Part shown: in pieces, positions 1 through 8,928 of the stretch
Layout: every line of letters begins with the position of its first letter
How positions within the stretch are numbered: the first letter of the stretch is position 1
Source of the DNA: Tieghemiomyces parasiticus
Lineage: Eukaryota; Kickxellomycota; Dimargaritomycetes; Dimargaritales; Dimargaritaceae
Direction of reading: 5' to 3'
Length of the DNA stretch: 20,736 bases
NCBI GenBank assembly: GCA_027575765.1
Contig: JANBPT010000855.1
Location: forward strand, 1 to 20,736
Made by a program: the position numbers and the translations under genes
Notes under the pieces: generated by a model
Database searches by the model: none
What the model was told of the DNA's origin: nothing
The model's input: the letters and a program-made list of their open reading frames with translations, nothing else

Positions 1-411
1 GTACAGAGTGGTGGCAGCTATATTGAATAAAACTAATTTGACTTAGAAATCCTCAAAATAATTGGAGGCACCTGTACGTCAGACAGTTTCCCTTGTGAAC
101 GGGTATTTAAATAGGCCAAGGGGGTGGTACAGGGCTGCGTGGACTTCACCAGCGAGGGTAGCACAAGGTAGACTAGCTAATGTGCTTGCAGCGAGGTTGG
201 GCCAAAAGTAGATAGGAAACTGAGGGGGAAACGGAGGGGTGAGAATAGAAGATGAGCCGGTGTTCCGATTAATATTATTATAGAATATTCGTCGTGATGG
301 AGTTGAGGGCAATTAAGGAGCGATGCAAGGGTAACCCGAGACGAAAGTGAGATAAATTGTGGTGATCCTGCCAATGTAGCCATCGGCTGCAACCCTCCAC
401 AGTCCGGCACA
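1..411. other. no gene recognised
   Basis: No open frame here resembles a known protein. An AATAAA near position 28 sits in a context (ATTGAATAAAAC) that also ends the interspersed repeat found elsewhere in the window. The match is only about 12 bases at the truncated window edge, so no extra repeat copy is claimed. A TATTTAAATA motif near 110 could be a TATA element, but nothing downstream confirms it. Confidence 0.5.
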
Positions 412-522
412 ATGGGTAGCGACGAAGGCGTACGGGTATACTCCGCACGCCCCGGCCAAGGCCATACCTCTCACTCCCCAGATGGAATGGTGGACCGTGA
501 CCCACCTTGTAAATTGATTACG
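412..522 (+). CDS. possible first exon, unrecognised
   Basis: An ATG in fair context (ACAATGG, purine at -3) opens 37 codons, beginning MGSDEGVRVYSARPGQG, that end in phase 0 at a donor-like GTATGT (523-528). The frame without splicing stays open to 720. A possible branch site (GGTTAAC) and a TTTAG acceptor follow about 75-110 bases downstream, but the frame entered there closes after nine codons. I recognise no family. It could be the start of a short gene lying before the repeat at 870, or a chance open frame. Confidence 0.18.
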
Positions 523-869
523 GTATGTACCCTCCCACGTCGCACCCGCCTGGTCTATTCAGTAGGTTGTCTCTGGTTAACTGGTACTGCCGTGCCTGGT
601 TTAGGCCGAAGGCTGCGTGGCTTCCTACCGTTGAATGTGGTCGATGAAAATGCCTTCCCCATCAACGGTGGAGCTCACCTTCCATTATCGCGCCTCAGTG
701 CACCCCATGGCATAGCTTGATTCCGATCAATGGTGGTTTACCTGTTGCCGACTCTATTATTCAGGTTTCATGCTTTATTCATATCCATTATCCATCTTCA
801 TTACCTATACCCTTGTCTAGTGATGATCAATCTTCCTGACCTTTGAACGTCGCCTTCACCTCCAGTCAC
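523..869. other. unassigned stretch
   Basis: This stretch holds the in-frame continuation of the preceding candidate up to a TGA at 718-720, then AT-richer sequence. Nothing else is recognisable. Confidence 0.4.
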
Positions 870-1084
870 CGGCGCCACTAATCCTTCTAGGCCCTTTTCT
901 TTTCCCTACCCTTGCTCTGGCGGCTACCTAGCCGTCATTCTATTCCTGCCGGCGCCCGGTCCCGCTACGGCCTGTCGTCTTAGCTTTCCTAGTCCAGGCG
1001 AAATAGTTACTATGAACGATGTCGACCGTTATTCAAGTATAAAAGACCTAATGGTCGCTATTCAATAAAACGACAGTTATCATC
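870..1084 (+). repeat. diverged inverted copy C of the 351-bp repeat
   Basis: The sequence aligns with the reverse complement of copies A (5801-6151) and B (14250-14600), for example through CTAGCTTTCCTAGTC-like, AAATAGTT and AAAGACCT blocks; by eye roughly three quarters of bases agree. It keeps a TATAAAAG box (1038-1045) where A and B have TATAGAAG, and AATAAA (1064-1069) about 15 bases before the shared end. A promoter-like box followed closely by a poly(A) signal at one end suggests a solo LTR or another short retroelement. The far end is too diverged to place exactly. Confidence 0.75.
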
Positions 1085-1637
1085 CAATCCACAATCCACA
1101 CCCCAGTTTGACCTGAAAGCTTATTATCCGTTTAGTAGTGAGTTTACGCTTACCACATTGAACTGCCATCGACAACCACTCAAGAGGCCTATGGATACAC
1201 TATCGATTGTGCGACCAATTGGTTAACCGCAACACGCCGTGTCCGAGTCTGCACTCCTTTAATTGCAGTGTAATTTGCCTGGTATCGTCCAACTGAGGTG
1301 GGCTACGTTGAGTTTCAGAGAATGCACACCAAGTGTACCAATCCACCTATATGGCCTAGTCGTATACGTTTTTATTGCCTCGTCCACCTTCTACCATACG
1401 TAGTTAGTACACCGTCCATGACTATTTGGGCCGAACATAACTATTACACGGTGAGGAGGGAGTGTTCCACTTCAGTAGTAATGGCACCAGATCGATGATA
1501 GTTGTATTCACTAAATTTAGTAGTACAGTGCATTGTTACATTACTATTAAATTGGCACATTTTCCGGACCCTAAGAGGGTACCAGTTTGATAAATTTCAT
1601 TGCCCAGGATGTGGTACCAGATGGTGGCCGATGACCT
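1085..1637. other. no gene recognised; 3' flank of the cyclophilin gene
   Basis: This is the stretch downstream of the minus-strand cyclophilin stop. No canonical AATAAA is visible on the minus strand within the first 150 bases after the stop. A 66-codon plus-strand frame at 1298-1498 resembles nothing known. Confidence 0.5.
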
Positions 1638-3374
1638 TTAGTAGACGGATGCGCGCAGGATAAATACGTCCTGTTTGGGTCTGCATGGCCGAGGGTATGA
1701 GGCCGAGCGACACGAGGGTGGTGGGTATAATTAGAACCGTCCAGTCCAAATAAACATTGATAATGGATAGCGGTATAATTAGCAGGCCGGCAACTGGGAG
1801 GCGGTCGCAGCTACTTACCTGTCATCCGCATCGGTTTGCAACATTCCCAGATTCCGGACGGTCTCCATGCCGGATTTGACCCGGCCAAAAATTGTGTGTT
1901 TGCCTATTGGTGTAATGTCCAGAACACAGAGAGAGTAGCGACTAGAAATGGTGAGTGCGGTGACTAACTAGCCTGTATAAGTTTAAGCCACGTATCAGGC
2001 CTACCGGAGGCAGCCCACTGATCCCTAGTCAGGATAGTCTAAACTAGGTACGTGACCTACCGTCCAGCCAGTGAGTCGGGGCTAGGGTGATAAAGAACTG
2101 TGTTGGTAAGGGGGGAGGAGAAGGAGAGGAAGAGGTCACCGAGGTTAGACTAAACGCGCGGGTATGGATAAGCGGCCTATTTGACCCTTTATCTTAGTGA
2201 TGGAGAGATGGTCGATACAGTGTTGAGAACACACCGGAATACTTACCTGGCTAGCGTTCGCGTTGGCACCACTGTTAGCCATGCTCAGAATTCCGGCGCC
2301 TGTGTGTTTCAGTTTGTCGGAAAATTCGTCCGCAAACTTCCCCCTAGATGGCTCAGCAGTAAGAAAGGTGAGGGCGAGGGGGCGCGTACAGTTAGTTCCA
2401 TACGTTACAGCTTCACACAGACATTACAGCGAAACGGAACACGTCCACATGGTACCTACCCGTAGATGGATGACCCACCGCGACCAGTGCCCGTGGGATC
2501 GCCGCTCTGCACCATGAAATCCTATAGTGATGATGAAGGCGAGACGCGTGTAACAATCAAAGGTAATTAGGGAGGGGGAATGGACAGGTATTACTTAAGA
2601 CAAACCCCACTTCCTAAAATCGGGGCCCCAGTTGAACTTCATGACTCAACTTACCGGAATGACACGATGGAACTGGTAAGAGTGGCGGGGTCAGTCATAG
2701 TCAGGCGGTGGGTGACAACGTGATGTTAATAACGATACAGTTGTAATTATATATGAGTCATAACTCCGGCTGTGTGTAAGCAACATCGGAAAAGGTCCTC
2801 CATTGATAAAACATGCCGAGTTAGTCAGCCAAGTGGAATTTAAATTGAACCCGCTCAATAATTCTCCAGTCCCCCCAACTTACCAGGTTATTGTTATAGT
2901 AGCCTGACTTGGCCTGCACGAGTCGCGATAGTTCAAGGTAGCGGCGTGGATCGCATATTAGAGCTTGCCCGCAGCAATCTGCACTGTGTCAGCCTACCCA
3001 AGGCCGAGGGTCTGGGCAATTCATTACCATTAAACAAAGATATATTGGCCATCCGATAAGCACTTACGAGCTCGTAGAAATTATGGCAGGTACGCGGTGC
3101 TTCGTTCCAGTATAGTTCGCAGTTGATATCACCCTGATTGAAAATGACACGTGAACGAGGGGGGGGGGTACAGTGTGGGTTTGAGATGGGGGAATTGCTC
3201 ATTTGCTTGCAGATTCCATCCAATCGATCCGGGATGTGCCTCGTCTCACCAAGCTCATTGCGTCTGCTTCTGTTGACGCAGAGGCTAGAGCTTCACAGCG
3301 GAGTGAGTTCGGCACAAGGTGTAGCCAGGACTTACCAACGAGGTGTGGAGGATAACCCCCTTTGCGTTGGCCAT
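1638..3374 (-). CDS. PPIL1: PPIL1/Cyp1-type cyclophilin, nine exons
   Basis: Peptidyl-prolyl cis-trans isomerase. The closest families by memory are human PPIL1 and fission-yeast Cyp1, a spliceosome-associated nuclear cyclophilin. Exons: 3374-3336, 3133-3068, 2913-2884, 2672-2655, 2521-2460, 2343-2247, 2097-2061, 1903-1819, 1680-1638. They total 477 nt, giving 158 residues plus TAA; the family is about 155-166 long. Every junction keeps frame and has a GTAAGT or GTAGGT donor and a YAG acceptor; introns are 116-211 nt. Landmarks: MANAKGVILHTSL, GDINCELYW, FHRVIPDFMVQ, TGTGRGGSSIYGG, HTGAGILSMANS, FFITLAPTHWLDGKHTIFGR, DADDRP. Active-site equivalents are present: R48, F53, M54, Q56, N95, F106, W114, H119. 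The usual QGGD is QSGD (S57). The start ATG lies in a strong context (CCGCCATGG). Without splicing the gene is invisible to an ORF scan. Confidence 0.95.
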
Positions 3375-4011
3375 GGCGGAACGAATGAAGGTCGGGGTAG
3401 AGTGGAAGAGGAGGTAATCGACTCGCCGAGGAGAATCTGCTGGGCTAGTGGGTTGTTTGATTAGCGAGGGCTTTCGTAGTTCAGAAGTGGAATGTGGGGC
3501 AATGCGACGGGTCGCCAGTGGTTGAAGGGAGGGGTGTGCACCCACGGAACAGCTGAATAGATATAGTCTAGAGAAACAGGTTGATTGGGTAAGACTTTAG
3601 TGGACCTAAGCTACCGGTAGGGGCGTTGATACATCACCACAGCGAAAAAACAAAAACAACCAACCGTCGAAAGTGGTGCAGAACAGATGATGGGGTCAGT
3701 ATCAATCACGCGGCTCATGACGATCATTATATACTGGTGGTAACACGGACGTACTAAAAGGGTGGTACACATCTGTAAGTCCATCACTAGTTACAGCCAT
3801 ACCACAACCCTCAGGGGCGACAGGTCCTCGCACGGCAGGGGATTAAACGCCGCTATCCACCTTCCATTAGCCGCACAGTAGGGTTGGGAAGGAGGTTATT
3901 ACATTAGGAGACACCGTCCGCGTGACAGGCTGAACTGATCAAACGCGTTACGGTATGTATGTGACTGTACTATTATTTGCAAACGAGTTTGCGCCATGCG
4001 ATGATGGATAT

Positions 4012-4042
4012 CACGCCACCAAGGTGTAGTATTGGTGGCGTG
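4012..4042. repeat. 11-bp perfect inverted repeat (hairpin)
   Basis: The left arm CACGCCACCAA (4012-4022) and right arm TTGGTGGCGTG (4032-4042) are exact reverse complements around a 9-base spacer. There is no T-run after it, so it is not a typical Pol III or bacterial-type terminator. The function is unknown. Confidence 0.8.
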
Positions 4043-5430
4043 TGTCCCGTGAATTTTCCTTTTGATGGAGGTAAATTTTGCGTTTAATAAGCCGAGTCGT
4101 TTACATGTGCGTTTGCATTGATGAACCTACGGCCAAGTGAGAATGTTAGCAGAATGGTAAAAGGTCGAGCCTATTAGTACGTTGTCTCACGGCAGGTAGC
4201 ACTTATTCCATCTATTTTTTAAATGAAGCTTCTCTGCCCAGTCACCCACGACATTGACCTGGGCTGGTAGGACAAGTAGCATCTACCTGGCCCTGTCGGT
4301 GCAGCTCAAGGACTTGGTGACATCAACAGCAACAGGCGCAACGCAGGATCCGCCAGTTCTGGTGCAAAATGCGACGACGCATACTGGCCGGCTACAGCCC
4401 GTGCCAACTGTGCGTCTTGGGTGACGCGTTGTTGGCGAGTGAGTAGCCCAAAACTCTGATCTCAGCAGGCGCAAAAATATATCTGCTGCTATGCGAACAC
4501 CTCTGCGAAATACAGTAGGCTGGCGATTGACCGGTAACGAGGAAATCATCAGCCGGCGAACGTGGGGAAGTTTACAGCGCCTGGACTTGGGAAGGTGAAA
4601 AAACGCAAATAGCCATATTGCTGAGCTAAAGTTGCACATGTATGAAGGATGTGCGAGTGAACGGACATGAGTGATTGGTGATGCGGAACGGAGTGCGGTT
4701 GCTTCTCATGACAGCCCACCAAGGCAAGAGCGATACTCAATAGATTCGCATGGCCACGAGATGACCCTCGTTCGACATCTTTGACAATATTGGATGTCAG
4801 CGTGGCTCAATGTCAACCCCTGCAGCTCCAGTTTGGCACATTTGACAGCACCAGTACTGGCGTTAGTAAAGCGGAGGTTAAGCGAACAGAGAGCCTGTCA
4901 GTCTAATCCATATGTGGACTAGTGAATAACGGAGGGGACAAGGTAACGTTCACTGCACAATCAAGCCCTACGTATCAGTCGATCACGTCGGACTGGGTAC
5001 TTTGGCGGAAGAGTGATGGATTTCCCAACTTGTCTGTGGGTTGTGGTTCGGTAATCGAGAATCACTACTCCCTAGGCAGCATTTCGTTGGGACAGGCTCC
5101 CACATTGCTAAAACGTCTGCATGTAGAGTGCTACATAGTACGTCGCCCATTACCAACGGATAATCACACTTCGATACGCTTCATCATAAACTTGCGCCTT
5201 CTCCGCGATGACATTAACGGAGTCGTAGCTGGCCAATGAAACCAGGGAAATCTAATGAACAGCGTCGGTAGTATGGTCCAGTCGATAGCGTTGCCATAAT
5301 AGAGCGAATATAGGAATGGCGACAAGTCTTCAGAAGCTAAGCTGTAGGATTCGAGAACTCAATTTTGTATGACACTAGAAAATGTCAGCTATGGTGATAT
5401 AATGCAAATCAGTCGATTGTTGGCATACCC

Positions 5431-5732
5431 TTCGCGGCACAGCACTCTTTTCACGTCTTCACCCCTCCCGAGCTTATTGTGTCTGCCTCCGCCCTCCTCG
5501 GCCCAAATTTACCAAGTATGATGCGTGAGTCCAATGCTGCCGTATACTTTATTAGGAGGGCAAAAGTAATGATATTCATGCTAGCTAGGAATGTGACGGC
5601 CGAAGATGGTACTTCAAACCAATTACCGCCAGACCTCCGTAAGTAACCAAAAAAGGTACTGCGAATCACTCGTCCCACGATGGTAATATTGTAATTCCAC
5701 TTCGCGGCAATGACCTATTACATTTCGCGGCA
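5431..5732. repeat. 9-mer TTCGCGGCA present three times
   Basis: Exact copies start at 5431, 5701 and 5724, all in the same orientation and just before repeat copy A. The spacing is irregular, so this is not a tandem array. They could be protein-binding sites or a remnant of a repeat. Confidence 0.7.
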
Positions 5733-5800
5733 GCTGTTAACTTTCCTAATAAAACGCACAGGCGTTCAGCTTTAACTGGTAGTATGGGTTGTAAACTGGA

Positions 5801-6151
5801 TGATGACAGTCGTTTTATTCAATAGCGTCCATGAGGTCTTCTATACTGGAACAATGACCGGCATCATTCATAGCAACTATTTGGCCTAGACTAGGAAAGC
5901 TAGGACGATAGGCCGAGGCGGGGCCGGCCACCGGCAGGATATGGAGAGACGACTAGGTGGCCGTGGATCAGGAATCAAGAAGAAAAGGATCCTAAAAGGA
6001 TAGAAGGCGGCACCCGGTTTGGGCAATGAAGGTGATGGAAGGGTTGGGCCACTGGGGAGATAGGAAAGTAGACCTTCCCTTAATCAGCCACTAGAAGGCG
6101 CGGCCATCAAGGCTGAGTGACACCACTTGGGGCGGCAAAGGCCGCCGGCTG
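5801..6151 (-). repeat. interspersed repeat copy A (351 bp, LTR-like)
   Basis: Identical base for base to copy B (14250-14600) and in the same orientation. Read on the minus strand it has a TATAGAAG box and AATAAA (TTTATT at 5814-5819) close to its end ...GTCATCA, which suggests an LTR. The other end carries a GGCGGC-AAAG-GCCGCC hairpin. There is no coding frame. No target-site duplication is evident: the left flank ends ACTGGA and the right flank begins ACCTCC. The strand given is the inferred transcription direction. Confidence 0.9.
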
Positions 6152-6297
6152 ACCTCCCACTCATCACCCGATTACCACACATGCGCTCTGGTCAGAACAG
6201 TGACCAGTTTCCGCTACCTGGTCTTCTGTACCTTATAGCAGCTACCCAGACCACTCCCTCCCAATGCTACAGTCTCGGGCTTGCTTTGTAATTCCAT

Positions 6298-6303
6298 TTT
6301 ATT
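6298..6303 (-). terminator. poly(A) signal of the bZIP gene
   Basis: A minus-strand AATAAA lies about 108 bases after the inferred TAG of the spliced bZIP gene. It supports the gene ending near 6411 rather than running further. Confidence 0.5.
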
Positions 6304-6410
6304 TCAATATTTATGATACCATATATTTCATTGTTTTTAGGCCACAACCTTGTAATGAAAAACAGTGCGCGACCCACGCGAAGTACAGCACCCTAGATCC
6401 CACCGGGGCT

Positions 6411-7775
6411 CTACCCCGACTTGCTTTGTCTGTCGGCGTATTCTTTCTATAAGAATGAAGGGCGAAACGTACAAATGCAAACCATAACAAATCGGTGTTA
6501 GTTTCATGTGGACACCGGGTCCATTCGCGTTCGGAGGGTGTATGTCGTTCGTCAATCAGTCCATACCAACCGTTGTGCATAGACACGGCTAAGTATTGAA
6601 CCCCGCGCCCCAAAGGTCACTGTACTTACTCTCCGCTGCTGGGTAGCCTGTTCTTGGCGTAGTTGGTCATTAGCGACTTGTAACTTTTGTGTTTCGGCGG
6701 CAATGGCATCCGGTGACAGACGGGCGGGGTCTGCGTAGGAGTCCTCAGACATGTTGATCAAGGCCAGCCATTGATCAATCACGCTGGTGTCGATATCGGA
6801 CTCCCCGTTCAGGATGGCCTCACTTAGCAGCTCAATCTCCTGCAGGGCTGCAATATACTCTTGCTCGTCCTGGGTGAGCGGTGGATCGACGCTGCGGTCC
6901 GAGAGCTCCCGTTGGGGAGAATGAATGGCCGCGGGCTGTGTTGACTGAAGGCGTCGCACTTTCAGCTGCTGGTAGGTGAGCGCGGTCATGACACACGTGT
7001 TTTCGTATAGCGCATCAAACCGTTGCTCGAGCTGACGGGCTTCGTTGCGTTTACGGGCCCGGAAGCTACGTGAGGCCACCTTGTTTTGCTCCCGGCGCCG
7101 ACTCAACTTAATCTCCTTCTCGTCGGCATCGGGCACAACATCTGCCATTTGCTTGGAGTACCTGAACCTGTTACTGATGGCGGTCTGGGCCCGGGTACTG
7201 GCCCCGGCGACCGGGGCTGCGGATTCCTCCCCTGAGCGACCACCGGCACCTAGCTGCATTGGATGCAGCGGCGACGGTGCAGCCGTATCCGAGGCAGAGG
7301 GGCCTACTTCACGCAGAGGTGGCAACTGGGTAGGATACGTTGCAGCTGATGGCAATGGGGAGGTAGATGGTAGCCCTGGCCCAGACCATGAACCACATGA
7401 CGTTCGTGGTCTATCTGCAGAGTATGCCGGGACCGAGGCAGGTAGCAGCTGTAACTCGCGACGTTCTCTGCCGGTTTCTAAGGGTCGCTGGTCGATGCTA
7501 TGCAATTCCGGGCCACCCTGGCCGGTTCGGCGTTCTTTTTCCAGTGCCTGCGTCGGATAGGGCGCCAGCCTTCGCCGCCTCCCCCGGAGATGGTCTAGGG
7601 GCGGCGACGGCTCTGCCGGATAGTAAGGGTGGAGACTCTGTTGGTTCCAAGTACTTTCGGGGTACCGGGCGGGTATGCCGGGCACCTCAAAGTAAGGATG
7701 TGTCGGGGAATCGGTGGGCTCGGGAAGGGGAGCGCTCCGCGGATCGGTCGGTAAGGGATATTGGCCGTCGGACAT
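6411..7775 (-). CDS. bZIP transcription factor, two exons
   Basis: Nuclear DNA-binding regulator of 393 residues. Exons are 7775-6630 and 6446-6411. The start is the only in-frame ATG (MSDGQYPLP); the open frame extends 20 codons upstream to a TAA but without another ATG. Residues 1-220 are Pro/Ser/Arg-rich and probably disordered. The basic region is 225-243 (SRRREQNKVASRSFRARKR). It is followed by a zipper fitting N-x7-R-x9-L exactly: N231, R239, L249, L256, M263, Q270. Residues 300-342 are acidic and hydrophobic, possibly an activation segment, and 365-382 are Gln-rich. The donor AGA|GTAAGTA, an ACTAAC branch motif and a TTATAG acceptor define a 183-nt intron; the last exon adds KEYADRQSKSG. 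Reading through instead would add 25 residues that look non-coding. The ASxxFRxRK basic region recalls Gcn4/ATF4/cys-3-type proteins; targets are unknown. Confidence 0.9.
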
Positions 7776-8055
7776 GGACTGGGAAGAATAGGGTGAAGTG
7801 AAAGGATGCGAAGATGTGGTGACGACCAGGCCCAATTAGTATTGCCTCGCGGTCGAAAACGGAGGGGAAGAGGAGGAGGGGATGGGTACATTTAAAGTGT
7901 TTTATGTGTGACACTCGACATAGCGGCCGCTAACTTTAAAAAGGGTAGAGAAAGGGAATGCGCGAGGGGGGCGGAGAAGGAAGTAGATATTATCGTGATA
8001 ACCAAGGGCGGTGCAAACTCAGTGGTGTTGGAGGGTCAGGACTTGGAGGTCAAGG

Positions 8056-8557
8056 TCACCCGCGTAGACAGCACCGGTAGCTGCGGTGGTTGTGGAGCTC
8101 ACACATAGTGGTGGCAATCATCTGTGCCACAGCCTGAAGGGTGGGTATATCTGGCGGTTGGGTGCGCCGATCAAGAAGGGCCCCTTGTAATGTAGTGGCC
8201 ATGGAGGGCGCCGTAGAGCCCCAGGGTCGACGGACGGATCGAGGTGCAGATAGTCGCATAGGCGTCAGTGAGGCGGCCGCGGTTTTCTGGCACTGGAGGT
8301 GAGGGCTGATTACAGTGCCTAAGCGCCAGTGAGCTAATGGGACCGCACGGCAAAGACCATCTCGGTAGCCTATCCGGCGGGTAACACTGGTTGAGGTTGA
8401 CGATGTTAACGCTTAGAGGGCAGCGGCCGAGACGTGGCGGATACCAGGTGCGGGGAGGGTGGACTTGAAGAGTCTAGCCATATAGGGGGATTTGGCCTGG
8501 GTGCTGGGGCTGGAATGAGCGTAGGTTGGTTCATCATTCGAGTCCGGTACCGGGAGA
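8056..8557 (-). pseudogene. probable C-terminal remnant of the retrotransposon
   Basis: Downstream of the clear reverse-transcriptase tail, two overlapping minus-strand frames stay open. One reads CRAVPLAHWRLGTVISPH then LQCQ, which recalls the R-x-x-RWRLG...C-x-x-C region at the C-terminus of many non-LTR elements. The other frame carries RLTDAYATICTSIRPS. A frameshift between them would explain both, but the match is weak and no zinc-knuckle set is complete. Confidence 0.35.
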
Positions 8558-8887
8558 TTAGTATGTGCTAGTGAGTGGAGAGGGGTGGGGGAAGTGGAGA
8601 AATGAGAGTATGGCCACCGGGCAAGTGGATTGGGGATTGCCCAGCATCCTTTTCAGGATGGTGGCCTGTGCTCTATCTAACGCCTGGCCAAGAGAGGCGG
8701 GGAAGGGGATGATACTAAGGCCATACTCTAGGCAGGCCCGCACAAAGGCCTGGTTAACATACCGTCATTGCAGGATTAGCCTACCACAGAGGTTCATCCC
8801 ACATTGGACTAGAAGAACAGCTACCTGCCTCCCTTTGGAGCAGAGGTGGTGGGTACGGGCTTTGAGAGAGTTCCCATTGGGCCTGGT
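8558..8887 (-). pseudogene. decayed non-LTR retrotransposon (LINE) RT tail
   Basis: One minus-strand frame runs 109 codons broken by a single TGA (8767-8765). It shows the connection region after the RT catalytic domain of LINE-type elements: NSLKARTHHLCSKGRQVAVL, then QCGMN, then FVRACLEYGLSIIPF, then ALDRAQATILKRMLGNPQST. The family pattern is an R/L-rich helix, lGxN, a ..vRp.lEYGL.. segment and a l.raQ...lR.ilG....T segment. The TGA stands where a CGA Arg codon would fit. The catalytic YADD region is absent upstream on the minus strand, so the copy is 5'-truncated and dead. Confidence 0.7.
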
Positions 8888-8898
8888 CTAGACTCCTA

Positions 8899-8928
8899 GG
8901 GAGGGAAATGAGGGGGAGGGAGGAGGGG
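8899..8928 (+). other. G-quadruplex-type motif in a purine-rich tract
   Basis: Five runs of three or more G are separated by 1, 6, 1 and 4 bases, which fits the G3+N1-7 pattern. The purine bias of the plus strand continues to about 9230, with further runs of 5-9 G. Confidence 0.6.

Larger units (their letters stand above)
3375..5800. other. long stretch without a recognised gene
   Basis: This stretch is upstream of the cyclophilin gene. The plus strand has several open stretches next to donor-like sites: about 4264-4410, 4690-4915, 4922-5239 (the last opens on GTG, not ATG) and 5442-5638, which ends at a GTAAGT. In one frame the first reads YLALSVQLKDLVTS, which faintly resembles a histone-fold helix. 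I could not join these into one frame-consistent gene or match a family, so no CDS is called. A spliced gene on the plus strand, divergent from the cyclophilin, remains possible. Confidence 0.35.

Noticed and set aside
4264..4410. Stretch reading YLALSVQLKDLVTS, compared with the histone fold of SAGA subunit Ada1/TADA1 or TAF4
   Set aside because: Only about 14 residues are vaguely alike, the flanking conserved segments could not be found, and no frame-consistent exon chain emerged.
5801..6151. Helitron, because of a GC hairpin near a CTRR-like end
   Set aside because: The opposite end does not begin with TC, the insertion sites are not A|T, and the TATA/AATAAA arrangement fits an LTR better.
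7045..7801. Plus-strand open frames opposite the bZIP gene (144 and 171 codons)
   Set aside because: They are antisense shadows of a GC-rich coding region; their composition is Arg/Ser/Gly noise with no motif.
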